The notes beneath the pieces are model-generated. The model saw only the letters and a program-made list of their open reading frames with translations, was not told the DNA's origin and made no database searches. The position numbers were made by a program, and so were the translations under genes. 64,000 nucleotides of DNA, from assembly GCA_029237695.1 (NCBI GenBank), contig CM055267.1, positions 11,249,043 to 11,313,042 on the forward strand. Direction: 5' to 3'. This document shows positions 24,601 to 31,974 of the stretch, piece after piece. How positions within the stretch are numbered: position 1 is the first letter of the stretch; each line of letters opens with the position of its first letter. This DNA comes from Conchocele bisecta. Its lineage: Eukaryota > Mollusca > Bivalvia > Lucinida > Thyasiridae.

Positions 24601-27600
24601 AATATATTCAACCCTGAAACTGGAATAACCTGATCTGGTGCCAGGTCCATTCCACACCAATGTCACTTGGGGACCCTTCAATAATCGTAATACTCACATA
24701 AGGTGTATAACCAGATTCAACTGTCACATACAAAAAAATGTATGTGAGGACCAAACCAGGTCTCCGGTCGGGATTCCGTTAACCCACTATTGGTTTAAAA
24801 GCTTGGAAAATACTAAATCAAAAAGGGGGAGATAATCCATGACCCGGGAGGGGGGAACATACCAAGTTTCAGATCTGTAGCTAGTACGGTTTAAAAGTTT
24901 TACGAGTTACAAGGTTGGTGACGGACGGACGGACGGAAGGACCAGGGACAGACTGACAAGGGTAACATTAAATCCCCCCTCCACTATTGTGGTGGGGCAT
25001 AATAACAAGAGGGCATTGATGGCCCTAATTCGCTCACCTGACTCCATGAACACCAGAGGAGAATGTGACATTGAGTTCATGTGTTTAAAAAAATTGTGCT
25101 ATTTTTAGATGGCGGTCATCTTGGACTCATTTTACCAAATCTGAAAATGCTTCACCCAAGGATCTTAACTTCCTATGAAGTTTGGCCAGCATCGGTCATG
25201 TGGTTCCTGAGAAAATGACAATCGCCTCATCGATACCATCAGTTTGATATATGACATGAGCATATTCGGTCAAAAATAAAATTTTTGACCCCGGGGTCAC
25301 CATTTTAACAACTTTGAAAGAGCATTGTAAATCGATCATTCCTACCAAGTTTCGTCGAAATCCGTCTAGCGGTTCATGAGAAGAGGATTTTTTAAGAATT
25401 TATGCTATTTTTAGACGGCGGCCATTTGGATTAGCAATGACCTCCATTTTAACAAATCTGAAAAGGCTTCATCCATGGACCATAACTTTAAAGTTTGGCT
25501 ACCATGGGCCAAGCAGTTCATGTGAAGAAGAATTTTGAAATCTCTAATAAAAGAACGACCTTTTGACATTTCGGCGACCATCTTGGATGACATAACAATC
25601 CAATTTCGACAAAAAATGGATCAGAGTTATCGCCTCATTGATACCTTCAATTTGATATATGACATGACCATATTAAGTCAAAAATAAAATTTGACCCCAC
25701 GGGCCACGCCTATTTTTGACCCCGGGGTCACCATTTTAACAACTTTGAAAGAGCATTTTACATCGATCATTCCTACCAAGTTTTGTCGAAATCCGGTTGG
25801 CGGTTCTTGAGAAGAAGATTTTTGAAGAATTTGTGCTATTTTTAGACGGCGGCCATCTTGTATTACGTAATGACGTCATTTTGACAATTTTGCAATCCCC
25901 CTACCTAAGGACCATGACCATGAAGTTTGGTGACTATAGGCCCAATGGTTACCGAGGAGAAGACGTTTGAAAATGTTCACGGACGACGACGGACACATTG
26001 CGGTAACAATAGCTCACATGAGCTTCGCTCAGGTGAGCTAAAAATATGACTAAAATATGCCTACACACATGGCTGTGACTGGAGAAATGGTGCTTATGGG
26101 TTTTGCGAACAATACAGTTCCAGATCAACCTGTGCACTCGCAGTCTGATCTGGATATAAAATGTTCCATCAATGAAGCAATATAGATCGGTATCAGGCTA
26201 CAGGAGTCTGCTATTTAATCAGTAACTACCCTGGTCATTTCTTCAGTCACAGCCACATAAATAGTTTGCTACCCGTCTAAAACAAATATTATATTTGATC
26301 ACCAGTCATGGCCTGGATGAGAGAGGACCTGAGTCACCCAGGGCTGACTCAACGCACAACTGTACAGCCATTGACTGGCCATTCATGCCTCGGCAATCAT
26401 TACAAATATTGGCAATCAATAGTTTTACAGCTGATCAACATTCAGGCTAGAGAAAACAATATGATGCATATTCTTATTTAATACATTATAACCAAAAGCT
26501 GCCAATCCTAACCAGTGGAAAATATTTGTGTTTGTCGCATGTTTGCATTGCAAGACACCATTTAAGGAATAAAACCATGAGCTGTTGTGTTTACTGGGGT
26601 GTTTTGCTTGTTTGTTTATTAGTGTTTAACGGTCTATCAACAGCTAAGGTCATGTAAGGCCGGGCAAACGGGTTTGATCCCGTTTTAACCTGCTGCATTG
26701 GGGAGAAAATTCAAAATATTTATATCGAGAAAAAATATATTAGAATGAGAATAATCTGACCTGGTGCCATGTCCATACCACACCAAAGTCACTTGGCCCC
26801 TTCCCCTAAAATAGGATTACGAATAATTGTAATACTCATATAAGGGGTATAATCAGATTCAACTGTCACATACAAAATGCCAAAGATGTATGTGAGGAGG
26901 ACCAAACCAGGTCTCCAGTCGGAATTCTGGTAAGGACGAACGCTGATCGTTGAATTACCAGTCGCGTGCCCCGACCAACCACCCCACATTACTGGGATGT
27001 ACAATATATTTTGGTCTGTTCAAAGAACTCCTCGCAAACTTTGAACAGACCAAACATATTGTACACCCCAGTAAACTCTACAGCCCATGGTTTTATTATT
27101 TATATTTACACTGAATTTTCTGATAGTTTCAAAAATGTAAACAACCAAATATGGCGTTAAAATTAAGATTTAGCTTGTTTTACGTCATTTTGTCGCAATT
27201 CTTGGAACAGCGACGTTGCCAGTCAATAGCGTGCAGTTATTGACAACCTCGTGGAAATTAATGACGTCACACAAACTTTTAACCAACATCGCGCTACGTC
27301 ATGTTTGTCTCATGTATTGCATCTGGATATAAACGCAATACGTCGAATGGGTGTTTGCATTATGAATTTATAGAAGGTGTAAATATGTGTAGATTCTTTT
27401 TTTATTTTTTACCATAGAAATTTAATTTGCAGATTCTCACCCCCACAATCCCAGGAAACAAATTGCCATTATTATTATATTTGTAAGAAGAGTGCTGCAA
27501 GTCACAAAATACGCCCGTCGAAGATGGGCCAGACAGCGAAGATGCAGAAATATGAAGCTGTTACCAAGGCAAGAAACATTAATGAGAATTTGAAAATATA

Positions 27601-30600
27601 TAGCATTATTTCTTCCTCTTGTGGTGATAAACAGGTATACTAATGAGATGAATATAGTAGAACTTATATAGAATTGGATAGAAAAATGTAGAAAAAATGA
27701 CCAAGTTAAAAAGGTGATATTTTTGTTAATAAATATTTTTTCGGTGTGAAAACACCAAGGTGCACATCTTCAATATGTGTAGAAGACGTGTGTATAGTTT
27801 CAGATCAATTGACTGAACGGTTTCAGAGGAGTTGTGTACACAAACTCTGTACCCTATATAGAATTGTACACAAAAATGTAGAGAAAATGGCTAAGTTAAC
27901 AAGAGCTGTAGGAGAACAGCATAGCTCGACTACGAGGGTTGTCGATGTACACATAGCTTGACAAACAAAGTGGCTGCGGCCTGCATAACAAGAGCTGTAG
28001 GAGAACAGCATAGCTCGACTACGAGGGTTGTCGATGTACACATAGCTTGACAAACAAGGTGGCCGCGGCATGCATAAAAACCTTAACCAGGGGAAATTAA
28101 GTAAGTAATTCAAGGTTAAATGTAGGTCAATGTGGCCGCGGCCTGCATAAAAACCTTAACCAAGGTTGACTAAAAACCTTAACGAAACCTTAACGAAGGG
28201 AAATTAAGTAAGTAATTCAAGGTTAAATGTAGGTCATGTCAGATATAGGTCAGGGGTTATTGATGTACATCGCTATGAGAAAAGGTTGTCCAAGTATGGT
28301 GTTAGTATGCACAATAGTATTCCATGTACAAGCTTGACTAAAAACCTTAACCAAGGGGAATTAACTAAGTAATTCAAAGTTAAATGTAGGTCAAGGTCAA
28401 ATATAGGTCAGTGGTTGTTGATGCACATCACTAGGAGATGAAGTTGTCCAAGTATGGTGGGTGTAGGGCCAGGAATATTCCATATACAAGCTAGACTAAA
28501 AACCTTAAACAACGGGAATTAACTAAGTAATAGAAGAGGAAATGTAGGTCAATGTCAAATATAGATCAGGGGTTATTGATCCCTATGAGAAAAGGTTGTC
28601 CAAGTATGGTGTCTGTATGCACACTAGTATTCCATGTACAAGCTTGACTAAAAACCTTAACCAAGGTTGACTAAAAACCTTAACCAAGGGGAATTAACTA
28701 TGTAATTCAAGGTTAAATGTAGGTCAAATATAGGTCAGGGGTTGTTGATGTTCATCACTAGGAGATGAAGTTGTCCAAGTATGGTGGGTGTAGGGCAAGG
28801 AGTATTCCATATACAAGCTTGACTAAAAACCGTAACCAAGGCGTGACGGTGACGCCGGGGTGACTACATAAGCTCTAACTATTCTTCGAATAGTCAAGCT
28901 AAAAATAGGTTTATGAATATTTCTTGACTTTGGGAGGCTTGAACAGAACAGAACAGGGGTATTTTTTAGAGTATTTCATAATTCTACGAAACTGAATGTT
29001 AGCTCCGGTTATTTTTTAGAGTATTTCATAATTCTACGAAACTGAATGTTAGCTCCGGTTGATTTTGACATCTTGTAAAATGGCGCATGCTATGCTGTCT
29101 CACCGGTACGGTTTCGCGTCAAAAATAGGTGGGTGGGGTAACATTGTAAAATATTAAATAAACACATCTGATGCGGTTACTGCATTTGTATTGTGGCGCG
29201 CGATTTGAACTCCATTTGCGAGTATTTTTCAATATTTGTCGCTAGAGCCTCCTTAACTGATTGTGAGATGCAGTTACTTGTAAAAGTCTCCCGCCACCCT
29301 ACGGCACACTGGTTAGGCCGAACGCTTGGTCGACTGATGCAACGAATATCCATACATTTTGGAAAGTATGTGTGTAAGGGAAAAGTCCGATTTTTCAAGG
29401 TGTCAAATTTCACCTCTAACCAGTATTGTTTGACATAAGAACATGTCCCCAGATACATGTAACATCCAGCAGATTTAGTTTACTGCACTCAAATATGCAG
29501 GATTCAGCAGAGCTAGAGGTTAGCATGGTATTTTGCAGTCGATACACCGAAAGGAAACATTGTGTTTCGACTTTTTGGGGGTGGGCGATATCTGCGCCCA
29601 TTTCGACAGCGGCTTTCATTTCGTACATTTTTGTTTGGTTGCGTTTTACGTAAAATTGATGAAATTAGCAATATAGAGCGAGACCAGCAGTTTCGGGCGA
29701 AAAACATCCTGGATGGCCGACCGCTCGTGCTATTGTCGGCAACGGTTTTGTGATAGTCGACAACTGGTTGCAGATCTGTGGCCGATGTTCGTACGGCGCT
29801 CAGCAATCTTTTAAATATTACTAACAACCTCAGGTCTAGGGGTCGTAAATATAGGGCTGCCTGGAGAAATCTCTCAGTATTGCCCAAGCTGTTGAAGAGG
29901 CAACATATCAACATGGTTCTTCCATTTCCACCAAGACCGCTACAGATGCTGGGATTTATGTTGCAACAGGCTGCCATCACTGTCTGTCAGGGCTTTCTTC
30001 ACTTTCTTGCCCTTGCCCATTGCCTTCATCATGTTCTTGGAAACACCCTTGGACATATTAAACTGTAGTGTGTGTTATTCAAGAAGAACACTAAAAGTTA
30101 TGTTTTGCTCGGCGAACAAGCACTGAATGATCGCAGACTATTGTGCACACCTATTTATACTGTCCTGTCACATGGTCCACGACATGTTGAAACATGTTCG
30201 CGGAGCAATTGGTGCACGTTCGCCGAGCTGTTGCCGGTTGATCACCGAATGGTTGTTGTTGGTTGTCGATGTTTGGCGATGTCAGTTGATGATGTTCGCC
30301 GAGCAGAGCGAGTGCCGACAACCACTGAAGACCAGTCCGAGAACTGCCACCCACCATCTGACAACCAATTAAGGACAAGAAAAACCTTCTACCGACCAGT
30401 TTGGTTGCCAAAAGGTTTTCGATGCAGCAGCGACAACCTCCATCCGACCAAAATGCTCCAAAAACCATTCGCCGAACACTGACAACTTTTTACAGGTTGC
30501 CAACAACATCTCTACAAATCAATCGGTCATATCTCTAAATTTTGGGGAGGGTGACTGTTCTTACATTTAAATATTTTTTAGATTTAATGTGTTTAATAGC

Positions 30601-31974
30601 CAAAAGTTTGTCGGCAGAAAAACGTGGAACAGACAGTAGTGTGACTGGGGTTTTAAGAGTACGGGAACCTATGCTTTCTTTCGCTTAGATCCATTGCAGA
30701 CACGCTGCAGCTTACATGTATGTAACAAGAGTTGTCAGAAGACAACGAAGCTCGCCTGTTGGCAGCCTTCACTCAAACTTGGCACAGATGCATAAAAAAA
30801 CATGAATATTATATAACTTGACCTTGGGTTAATGGGCGTGCGGTGGACCTTGACATTGGGGTCAGTGGTGCAAAGGTGGGTCGTGTATCAAATATCAATG
30901 CGCTCCCTGAAAACAGAAGTAAAACAAAATTTAACCCAACGTTTAGTTTATGAATGCACTAAGTTGGTGATTTTCTACAGCATGATAGCTACTCACATGA
31001 GGAATGCATGTATGAATGTGCTAAGTTTGTGACCTTGACCTGGAGGAAATGGGTGGGGGTGGGTCATGTATTTGCTGTAGCACAATAGAGGATCATCAGA
31101 TGAATGCATGTATGAAATATCAAAGCGTTCCCTGTAAAGTTGTGACCTTGACCATGGGGTAAGGGTTGGGTGGTGGGACATGGATTTGCTACAGCATGAT
31201 AGAGGGTCATCTGAGGAATGCATGTATGAAATAACAAGGTGATCCATGAAAGGAAACAGAAGTTATAAGACATTTTAAATACCCAAACGTTAAGTTTATG
31301 AATGTGCTAAGTTTGTGACCTTGACCTTGGGGTAAGGGTTGGGCGGTGGGTCATGGATTTGCTACAGCATGATACAGGGTCATCTGAGGAATGCATGTAT
31401 GAAATATCAAGACGTTCCATGAAAGGAAACAGATGTTATAAGAAATTTACCCCAACGTTAAGTTTATGAATGTGCTAAGTTTGTGACCTTGACCTTGGGG
31501 TAAGGGTTGGGTGGTGGGTCATGGATTTGCTATAGCATGATAGTCTATAGAGGGTCATCTGAGGAATGCATGTATGAAATAACAAGGTGATCCATGAAAG
31601 GAAACAGAAGTTATAAGACATTTACCCCAACGTTAAGTTTGTGGACGCCGACGACGCCGGGGGTATGCCATAAGCTTTTCTGCACTTCGTGCAGGCGAGC
31701 TAAAAATAGGTTCTGCAGGATCATATAAAAATATCGAAAGAGGCAGTGAATGGGAATATGTGGAATACTCGATTGAATGATTATATTTAGTGTGTTTTTT
31801 AGTAACAATTGGACAGTGACGTCAGTCGACTCAGACTCAGTGTCGGAAGGAATAATTGTGTGTTTTTTTGTTTACACTTTAAAACCTATTTAATCGATAC
31901 ATGAATGATAAATAAAACTTACCTGCTAGATCAAAAGTGTTCTCGCCACCTTTATCAATAAGCATGGTAGACAT
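534..31974 (-). CDS. CYTH: Cytohesin (Arf guanine-nucleotide exchange factor), 5' part of gene, three coding exons
   Basis: Cytohesins activate Arf GTPases at the plasma membrane; they have an N-terminal coiled coil, a Sec7 exchange domain and a PH domain. Only the coiled-coil part is in the window. Three minus-strand exons join in phase: 31923-31974 (17 codons plus 1 base), 17417-17490 (2 bases plus 24 codons) and 534-601 (22 codons plus 2 bases). Each has canonical GT donors and AG acceptors. Exon 2 reads LTPDEKTLLVNIRDRKAQLL and exon 3 begins QLKDEIADVTNEMEQM, matching the conserved cytohesin N-terminus (DLT.EE...NIR.RK.ELL.EIQ.LK.EI). The start ATG at 31974 has an in-frame TGA upstream. 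Sec7 and PH exons are expected beyond position 1. Vertebrates have four paralogues and invertebrates usually one, so the exact orthologue is not assigned. Family identification is quite secure; exon 1 is the least certain exon because it is short. Confidence 0.85.
750..950. repeat. Dispersed repeat copy (ACTTTTGACG family)
   Basis: Shares blocks such as CAACTTTTGACG, CATTTACGGAAA and ATTTCATGAAAAT-like arms with 23540-23760. Arms around 755-790 and 815-880 are partly complementary, suggesting a degenerate foldback element. Confidence 0.4.
2028..2275. repeat. Minisatellite, about 45-bp unit, five copies
   Basis: Five head-to-tail units carry GTACCTCTTTAAACCGGACA followed by a GACCGACCATCCACAG block. 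The outer units are the most diverged. It makes an open frame of repeated WYLFKPDTLGTDHPQ, which is a by-product of a unit length divisible by three, not a gene. Confidence 0.85.
2765..2802. repeat. Perfect 38-bp palindrome
   Basis: Two 18-bp arms, TTTGCTTTGGGAAACCCC and its exact complement, are separated by TA. It could extrude as a hairpin; no flanking element is defined. Confidence 0.8.
3265..4400 (+). mobile_element. Satellite-bearing Helentron/Pearl-like element, GCTCACCTGA family, copy 1
   Basis: The 5' end has a GGGCCATGATGGCCC hairpin and subterminal repeat GCTCACCTGA (3294-3303). The 3' end has GCTCACATGAGC and the exact complement TCAGGTGAGC (4385-4394) followed by TAAAAAT. The core is two or more diverged units of roughly 400 bp containing GGCGGCCATCTTGGAT and TTTGACCCC blocks, ending in a short GACGACGGAC simple repeat. 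Subterminal inverted repeats, a satellite core and a 3' hairpin match non-autonomous Helentrons (bivalve Pearl-type elements); the class is inferred from architecture only. A second copy is at 25004-26045. Confidence 0.65.
4595..4849. mobile_element. MITE-like foldback family F2 (TTAACCCTTTC termini), copy 1
   Basis: Begins TTAACCCTTTCCACACC and ends GGTGAAAGGGTTAA, so the ends are inverted repeats. Internal blocks GATCCAGATGAGCCGGCTCG and AATGGACTAGTCTGAAAAT recur in copies at 6099-6327, 6480-6725 (opposite orientation) and 17165-17343, with fragments near 1140-1270 and 2410-2480. Confidence 0.7.
5003..5200. mobile_element. Foldback family F1 (AATGATTCTAAAGTGCTG), partial copy
   Basis: The central hairpin TTAGAATCATTTCCATTGG and its complement lie at 5078-5118, flanked by complementary arms containing ACATGGTTTGACAGCA and GCAGACGACAA. 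The outer ends are eroded. Confidence 0.65.
5649..5752. repeat. Long near-perfect palindrome (about 51-bp arms)
   Basis: Left arm starts ACAGTGGGGTCAGTGTGTAA and ends ACACGACAGGTTGG; the right arm is its near-exact complement with almost no loop. Mismatches are few. A second, shorter hairpin rich in G and C runs follows at 5879-5935. Confidence 0.85.
6099..6327. mobile_element. Foldback family F2, copy 2
   Basis: Same order of blocks as the copy at 4595, with TTAACCATTTAAACACC at the left end and GGTGAAATGGTTAA at the right end. Confidence 0.65.
6480..6725. mobile_element. Foldback family F2, copy 3, inverted orientation
   Basis: Reads as the reverse complement of the copy at 4595: begins TTCACCCCTAAGTAACTGGA, contains GACTAGTCCATTTATGAAAA and ends near AAAGTGTTAATT. 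Confidence 0.65.
7091..7310. mobile_element. Foldback family F1, complete copy
   Basis: Begins TTAACCCTTAGACCGCTACT and ends AGCGGTCTAAGGGTTAA. The centre is CAGAATCATTTCTAATGG followed by its complement, so almost the whole 220 bp is one imperfect inverted repeat. Confidence 0.8.
7500..7711. mobile_element. Foldback family F1, copy with duplicated inner arm
   Basis: Ends AGCGGTCTAAGGGTTAA. GACATGCTTTGACAG with TTTAGAATCATTTTC appears twice on the left side, an internal duplication of one arm. Confidence 0.7.
7953..8068. mobile_element. Foldback family F1, copy with deleted centre
   Basis: TTAACCCGCACACCGCTA at the left and AGCGGTCTAAGGGTTAA at the right bracket a shortened body that lacks the central AATGATTCTAAA hairpin. 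Confidence 0.7.
8341..9611 (+). mobile_element. Satellite-bearing Helentron/Pearl-like element, TGTCGAGCCCGC family, copy 1
   Basis: The 5' constant part is GAGATGGCCGCGGCCCGC with TGTCGAGCCCGC (8364-8375). The 3' part has hairpin CCGCTT/AAGCGG-like CTTTCCGCAAGCGGG, exact complement GCGGGCTCGACA (9595-9606) and AAAAAT. The core is about six units of roughly 170 bp, each with ATAAGCATATGAAGTTTCAA and TCATTTGACCTTGACCTTGG, followed by a CGGACGCA microsatellite. This arrangement is typical of bivalve Pearl elements. Further copies lie at 10188, 12203 (short) and 21960. Confidence 0.75.
10188..10646 (+). mobile_element. Helentron/Pearl-like element, TGTCGAGCCCGC family, short copy 2
   Basis: The 5' end AGATGGCCGCGGCCCGCC has lost part of the subterminal repeat. 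Two core units follow, then GCACGGACGCACGGACG microsatellite and GAGGGCTCGACAAAAAT. Confidence 0.7.
11028..11274. mobile_element. Foldback MITE-like element with about 50-bp terminal inverted repeats
   Basis: The left end CAGGGGCCCGTTTCACTAAA and the right end TTTAGTGAAACGGCCCCCAG are complementary, as are the adjoining TACGACTAAAATGTTTGT blocks. A second, perfect inner hairpin (GGATTTACATTTATTGAGCA and complement) lies at the centre. Confidence 0.8.
12203..12370 (+). mobile_element. Helentron/Pearl-like remnant, TGTCGAGCCCGC family, short copy
   Basis: TAGATGGCCGTGGCCTGCAT at the left, ACGGACGTACG and CGCTTTCCGCAAGCGGGTGC at the right, with almost no core between. Confidence 0.55.
12371..12883 (+). 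repeat. Left half of an interrupted satellite array (CACATGTTGGATAGT family)
   Basis: Units with ACACCCATGTGAAGTTTCAA and then GGCACCCCTTGGTTATGAAG and GGTGGTCCTAGGTGGTACAG. The array resumes at 15560 after the nested element. Confidence 0.65.
12884..15559 (+). mobile_element. Satellite-bearing Helentron/Pearl-like element, AGCTCGACTA family, nested copy
   Basis: Starts ACAAGAGCTGTAGGAGAACA with AGCTCAACTA (12908-12917). Ends with hairpin ACTTATTCTTCGAATAGT, TAGTCGAGCT (15545-15554, complement with one mismatch) and AAAAA. The core is about fifteen units of roughly 160 bp arranged as an alternating two-unit higher-order repeat (ATCCCTATGAGAAAAGG versus ATCACTAGGAGATGAAG), each with GTAGGTCAAGGTCAAATATA. 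It splits the array at 12371-12883 and 15560-16060. A second copy is at 27898-28905. Confidence 0.75.
15560..16060 (+). repeat. Right half of interrupted satellite array (about 177-bp unit, nearly three copies)
   Basis: Three near-identical units begin GTAACATGTTGGATAGTGAT and contain GGCACCCCTTGATTATGAAG and AAAATGGCTAAGTCGACTG. It ends in CCGCCCGCCCGTCCGCCCGG. Confidence 0.75.
17165..17343. mobile_element. Foldback family F2, copy 4
   Basis: TTAACCCTTTCAACTCTA at the left and GGGGTGAAAGGGTTAA at the right; the GATGAGCCGGCTCG segment is shortened. Confidence 0.65.
17417..17490 (-). CDS. CYTH: Cytohesin coding exon 2 (coiled coil)
   Basis: A 74-base exon lies between an AG acceptor (17491-17492) and a GTACGT donor (17411-17416). 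It completes Asp and encodes 24 residues ending LLQEIQ in phase 0. The sequence is the first half of the cytohesin coiled coil. The acceptor tract directly upstream in the transcript is the first unit of the minisatellite at 17491-20730. Confidence 0.88.
17491..20730. repeat. Large minisatellite, about 36-bp unit, roughly 80 copies, abutting cytohesin exon 2
   Basis: The unit contains TTGTCACTGTCTACAAACAT followed by ACACACAGACCGTTA. Read on the gene's strand each unit ends TGTGTATGTTTGTAGAC, the same as the exon 2 acceptor at 17491. At least 20 units keep CTACAAACATA exactly. Units decay towards 20730. A SINE-like copy interrupts it at 19367-19672. Long open frames across it on the plus strand are repeat artefacts. 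Confidence 0.9.
19367..19672. mobile_element. SINE-like interspersed repeat inserted in the minisatellite
   Basis: Contains TTTTAACCTGCTGTATTGGG, TCACTTGGCCCCTTCCCCTA and CCAAACCAGGTCTCCAGTCG, all shared in the same order with 26605-26993 and 24470-24785. Minisatellite units resume on both sides. Confidence 0.65.
20755..21061. mobile_element. Foldback element with about 60-bp terminal inverted repeats
   Basis: Left end CAGTAGCCTATTTCACCAA and right end TTGGTGAAATAGGCTACTG are exact complements; complementarity continues through AAAGTATACTT and TCTAGCAAAGTAT blocks. A smaller inner hairpin (GAATTTATTACATTATCA and complement) lies at 20900-20960. Confidence 0.85.
21770..21925. repeat. SINE-like 5' fragment and GTACATGT tract
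   Basis: GGTTTAATGGCCTATCAACA with AGCTAAGGTCATTTAAGG is the 5' part of the SINE-like family seen at 26605. It runs into a short array of CAAGTACATGT and its complement at 21868-21920. Confidence 0.55.
21960..22896 (+). mobile_element. Helentron/Pearl-like element, TGTCGAGCCCGC family, copy 3
   Basis: AGATGGCCGCGGCCCGCATG and TGTCGAGCCCGC at the 5' end; five core units of about 155-180 bp with GTGGAGATATAAGGTATGTA; then GGACGCACGCACACACGGAC and AGCGGGCTCGACAAAA. Unlike copy 1 most of its units carry ATATGGATGATG and TGGAAGT variants, so the cores have diverged between copies. Confidence 0.75.
22883..23580. repeat. Near-exact 349-bp tandem duplication
   Basis: 22883-23231 and 23232-23580 are the same sequence; the only difference I found is CTTGGACCTG versus CTTGGCCCTG. 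The unit starts with the last bases of the preceding Helentron-like element (CGGGCTCGACAAAAAA) and holds a SINE-like fragment, then GAAGATGCACAATATCTCAT. Confidence 0.9.
23540..23770. repeat. Dispersed foldback repeat (ACTTTTGACGTCATTTACGG family)
   Basis: Arms with AAATATCTACAAAAT and GCAAATGCAGAATAGAAATC pair with later AAATATTTGCC and GCATTTGC blocks. It is related to 750-950. Confidence 0.45.
24230..24998 (+). mobile_element. Satellite-bearing element (CATACCAAGTTTCAGGTCTG family) split by a SINE-like copy
   Basis: Units with GGGGAGATAATCCATGACCC and GAAGCTACATACCAAGTTTC, ending with the simple repeat GACGGACGGACGGACGGAAG and hairpin CCCCCCTCCACTATTGTGGT. It is similar in unit wording to the element at 39811. 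A SINE-like copy sits at 24470-24785 inside the core. Confidence 0.6.
24470..24785. mobile_element. SINE-like interspersed repeat
   Basis: ACAGACTATCAACAGCTAGG, TTTAACCTGCTGCATTGGGG and ACCAAACCAGGTCTCCGGTC in the same order as the copy at 26605. Confidence 0.6.
25004..26045 (+). mobile_element. Helentron/Pearl-like element, GCTCACCTGA family, copy 2
   Basis: Begins AACAAGAGGGCATTGATGGC with GCTCACCTGA and ends TCAGGTGAGC followed by TAAAAATAT. The core units contain GGCGGCCATCTTG and ACCCCGGGGTCACCATTTTA. It is strongly similar to 3265-4400, with several internal deletions. It begins directly after the element ending near 24998. Confidence 0.65.
26605..26993. mobile_element. SINE-like interspersed repeat, longest copy
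   Basis: Starts GTTTGTTTATTAGTGTTTAA with CGGTCTATCAACAGCTAAGG and ends GCGTGCCCCGACCAACCACC. Sharing of ordered blocks with copies at 19367, 22905, 23254 and 24470 defines the family. A SINE is inferred from length; no clear polymerase III box or tail was recognised. Confidence 0.6.
26991..27076. repeat. Foldback hairpin, about 35-bp arms
   Basis: TACTGGGATGTACAATATAT with TTTGGTCTGTTCAAAG is followed, after a 13-base loop, by CTTTGAACAGACCAAACATA and TTGTACACCCCAGTA. Confidence 0.8.
27898..28905 (+). mobile_element. Helentron/Pearl-like element, AGCTCGACTA family, copy 2 with duplicated 5' end
   Basis: The first roughly 90 bp (AACAAGAGCTGTAGGAGAAC, AGCTCGACTACGAGGGTTGT) occurs twice in tandem, at 27898 and 27987. 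Six core units follow, then ATTCTTCGAATAG, TCAAGCTAAAAA. It has fewer units than the nested copy at 12884, so unit number varies between copies. Confidence 0.75.
28961..29060. repeat. Exact 50-bp tandem duplication
   Basis: Two identical 50-bp units starting ATTTTTTAGAGTATTTCATA and ending TTAGCTCCGGTT. Confidence 0.9.
30724..31706 (+). mobile_element. Helentron/Pearl-like element, AGCTCGCCTG family
   Basis: Begins AACAAGAGTTGTCAGAAGAC with AGCTCGCCTG (30749-30758). Ends with hairpin CTGCACTTCGTGCAG, exact complement CAGGCGAGCT (31692-31701) and AAAAAT. About five core units of 155-180 bp hold TGTGACCTTGACCTTGGGGT and GAATGCATGTATGAAAT, followed by GACGCCGACGACGCCGGGGG. It has the same plan as the other families but different sequence. 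Confidence 0.75.
31923..31974 (-). CDS. CYTH: Cytohesin coding exon 1 (start codon to phase-1 donor)
   Basis: Reading leftward from ATG at 31974, 17 codons (MSTMLIDKGGENTFDLA) are followed by one base and a perfect GTAAGT donor (31917-31922). The phase fits exon 2 so that the junction codon becomes Asp, giving the DLTP start of the cytohesin coiled coil. An in-frame TGA lies four codons upstream. Vertebrate cytohesins also begin with a short variable segment before DLT. The residues before the junction are not conserved, so the support is the splice signal, phase and position. Confidence 0.75.

Larger units (their letters stand above)
17491..31922 (-). other. Cytohesin intron 1 (14.4 kb, repeat-filled)
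   Basis: Between exons 2 and 1 lie the 3.2 kb minisatellite, a foldback element, SINE-like copies, a 349-bp tandem duplication and satellite-type elements at 21960, 24230, 25004, 27898 and 30724. The stretch 21062-21760 and the stretch 29061-30720 show no assignable feature; small open frames in the latter do not resemble known proteins. Confidence 0.7.

Noticed and set aside
29513..30056. Minus-strand frames near 30 kb, including a Lys-rich 38-codon start (MSKGVSKNMMKAMGKGKKVK) and a 155-codon frame, and a 96-codon plus-strand frame
   Set aside because: They overlap each other in conflicting frames, have no clear splice structure and resemble no protein that I know; kept only as a possible decayed retrocopy.
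30072..30482. 136-codon plus-strand frame
   Set aside because: No domain; composition and an equally open opposite strand suggest chance.
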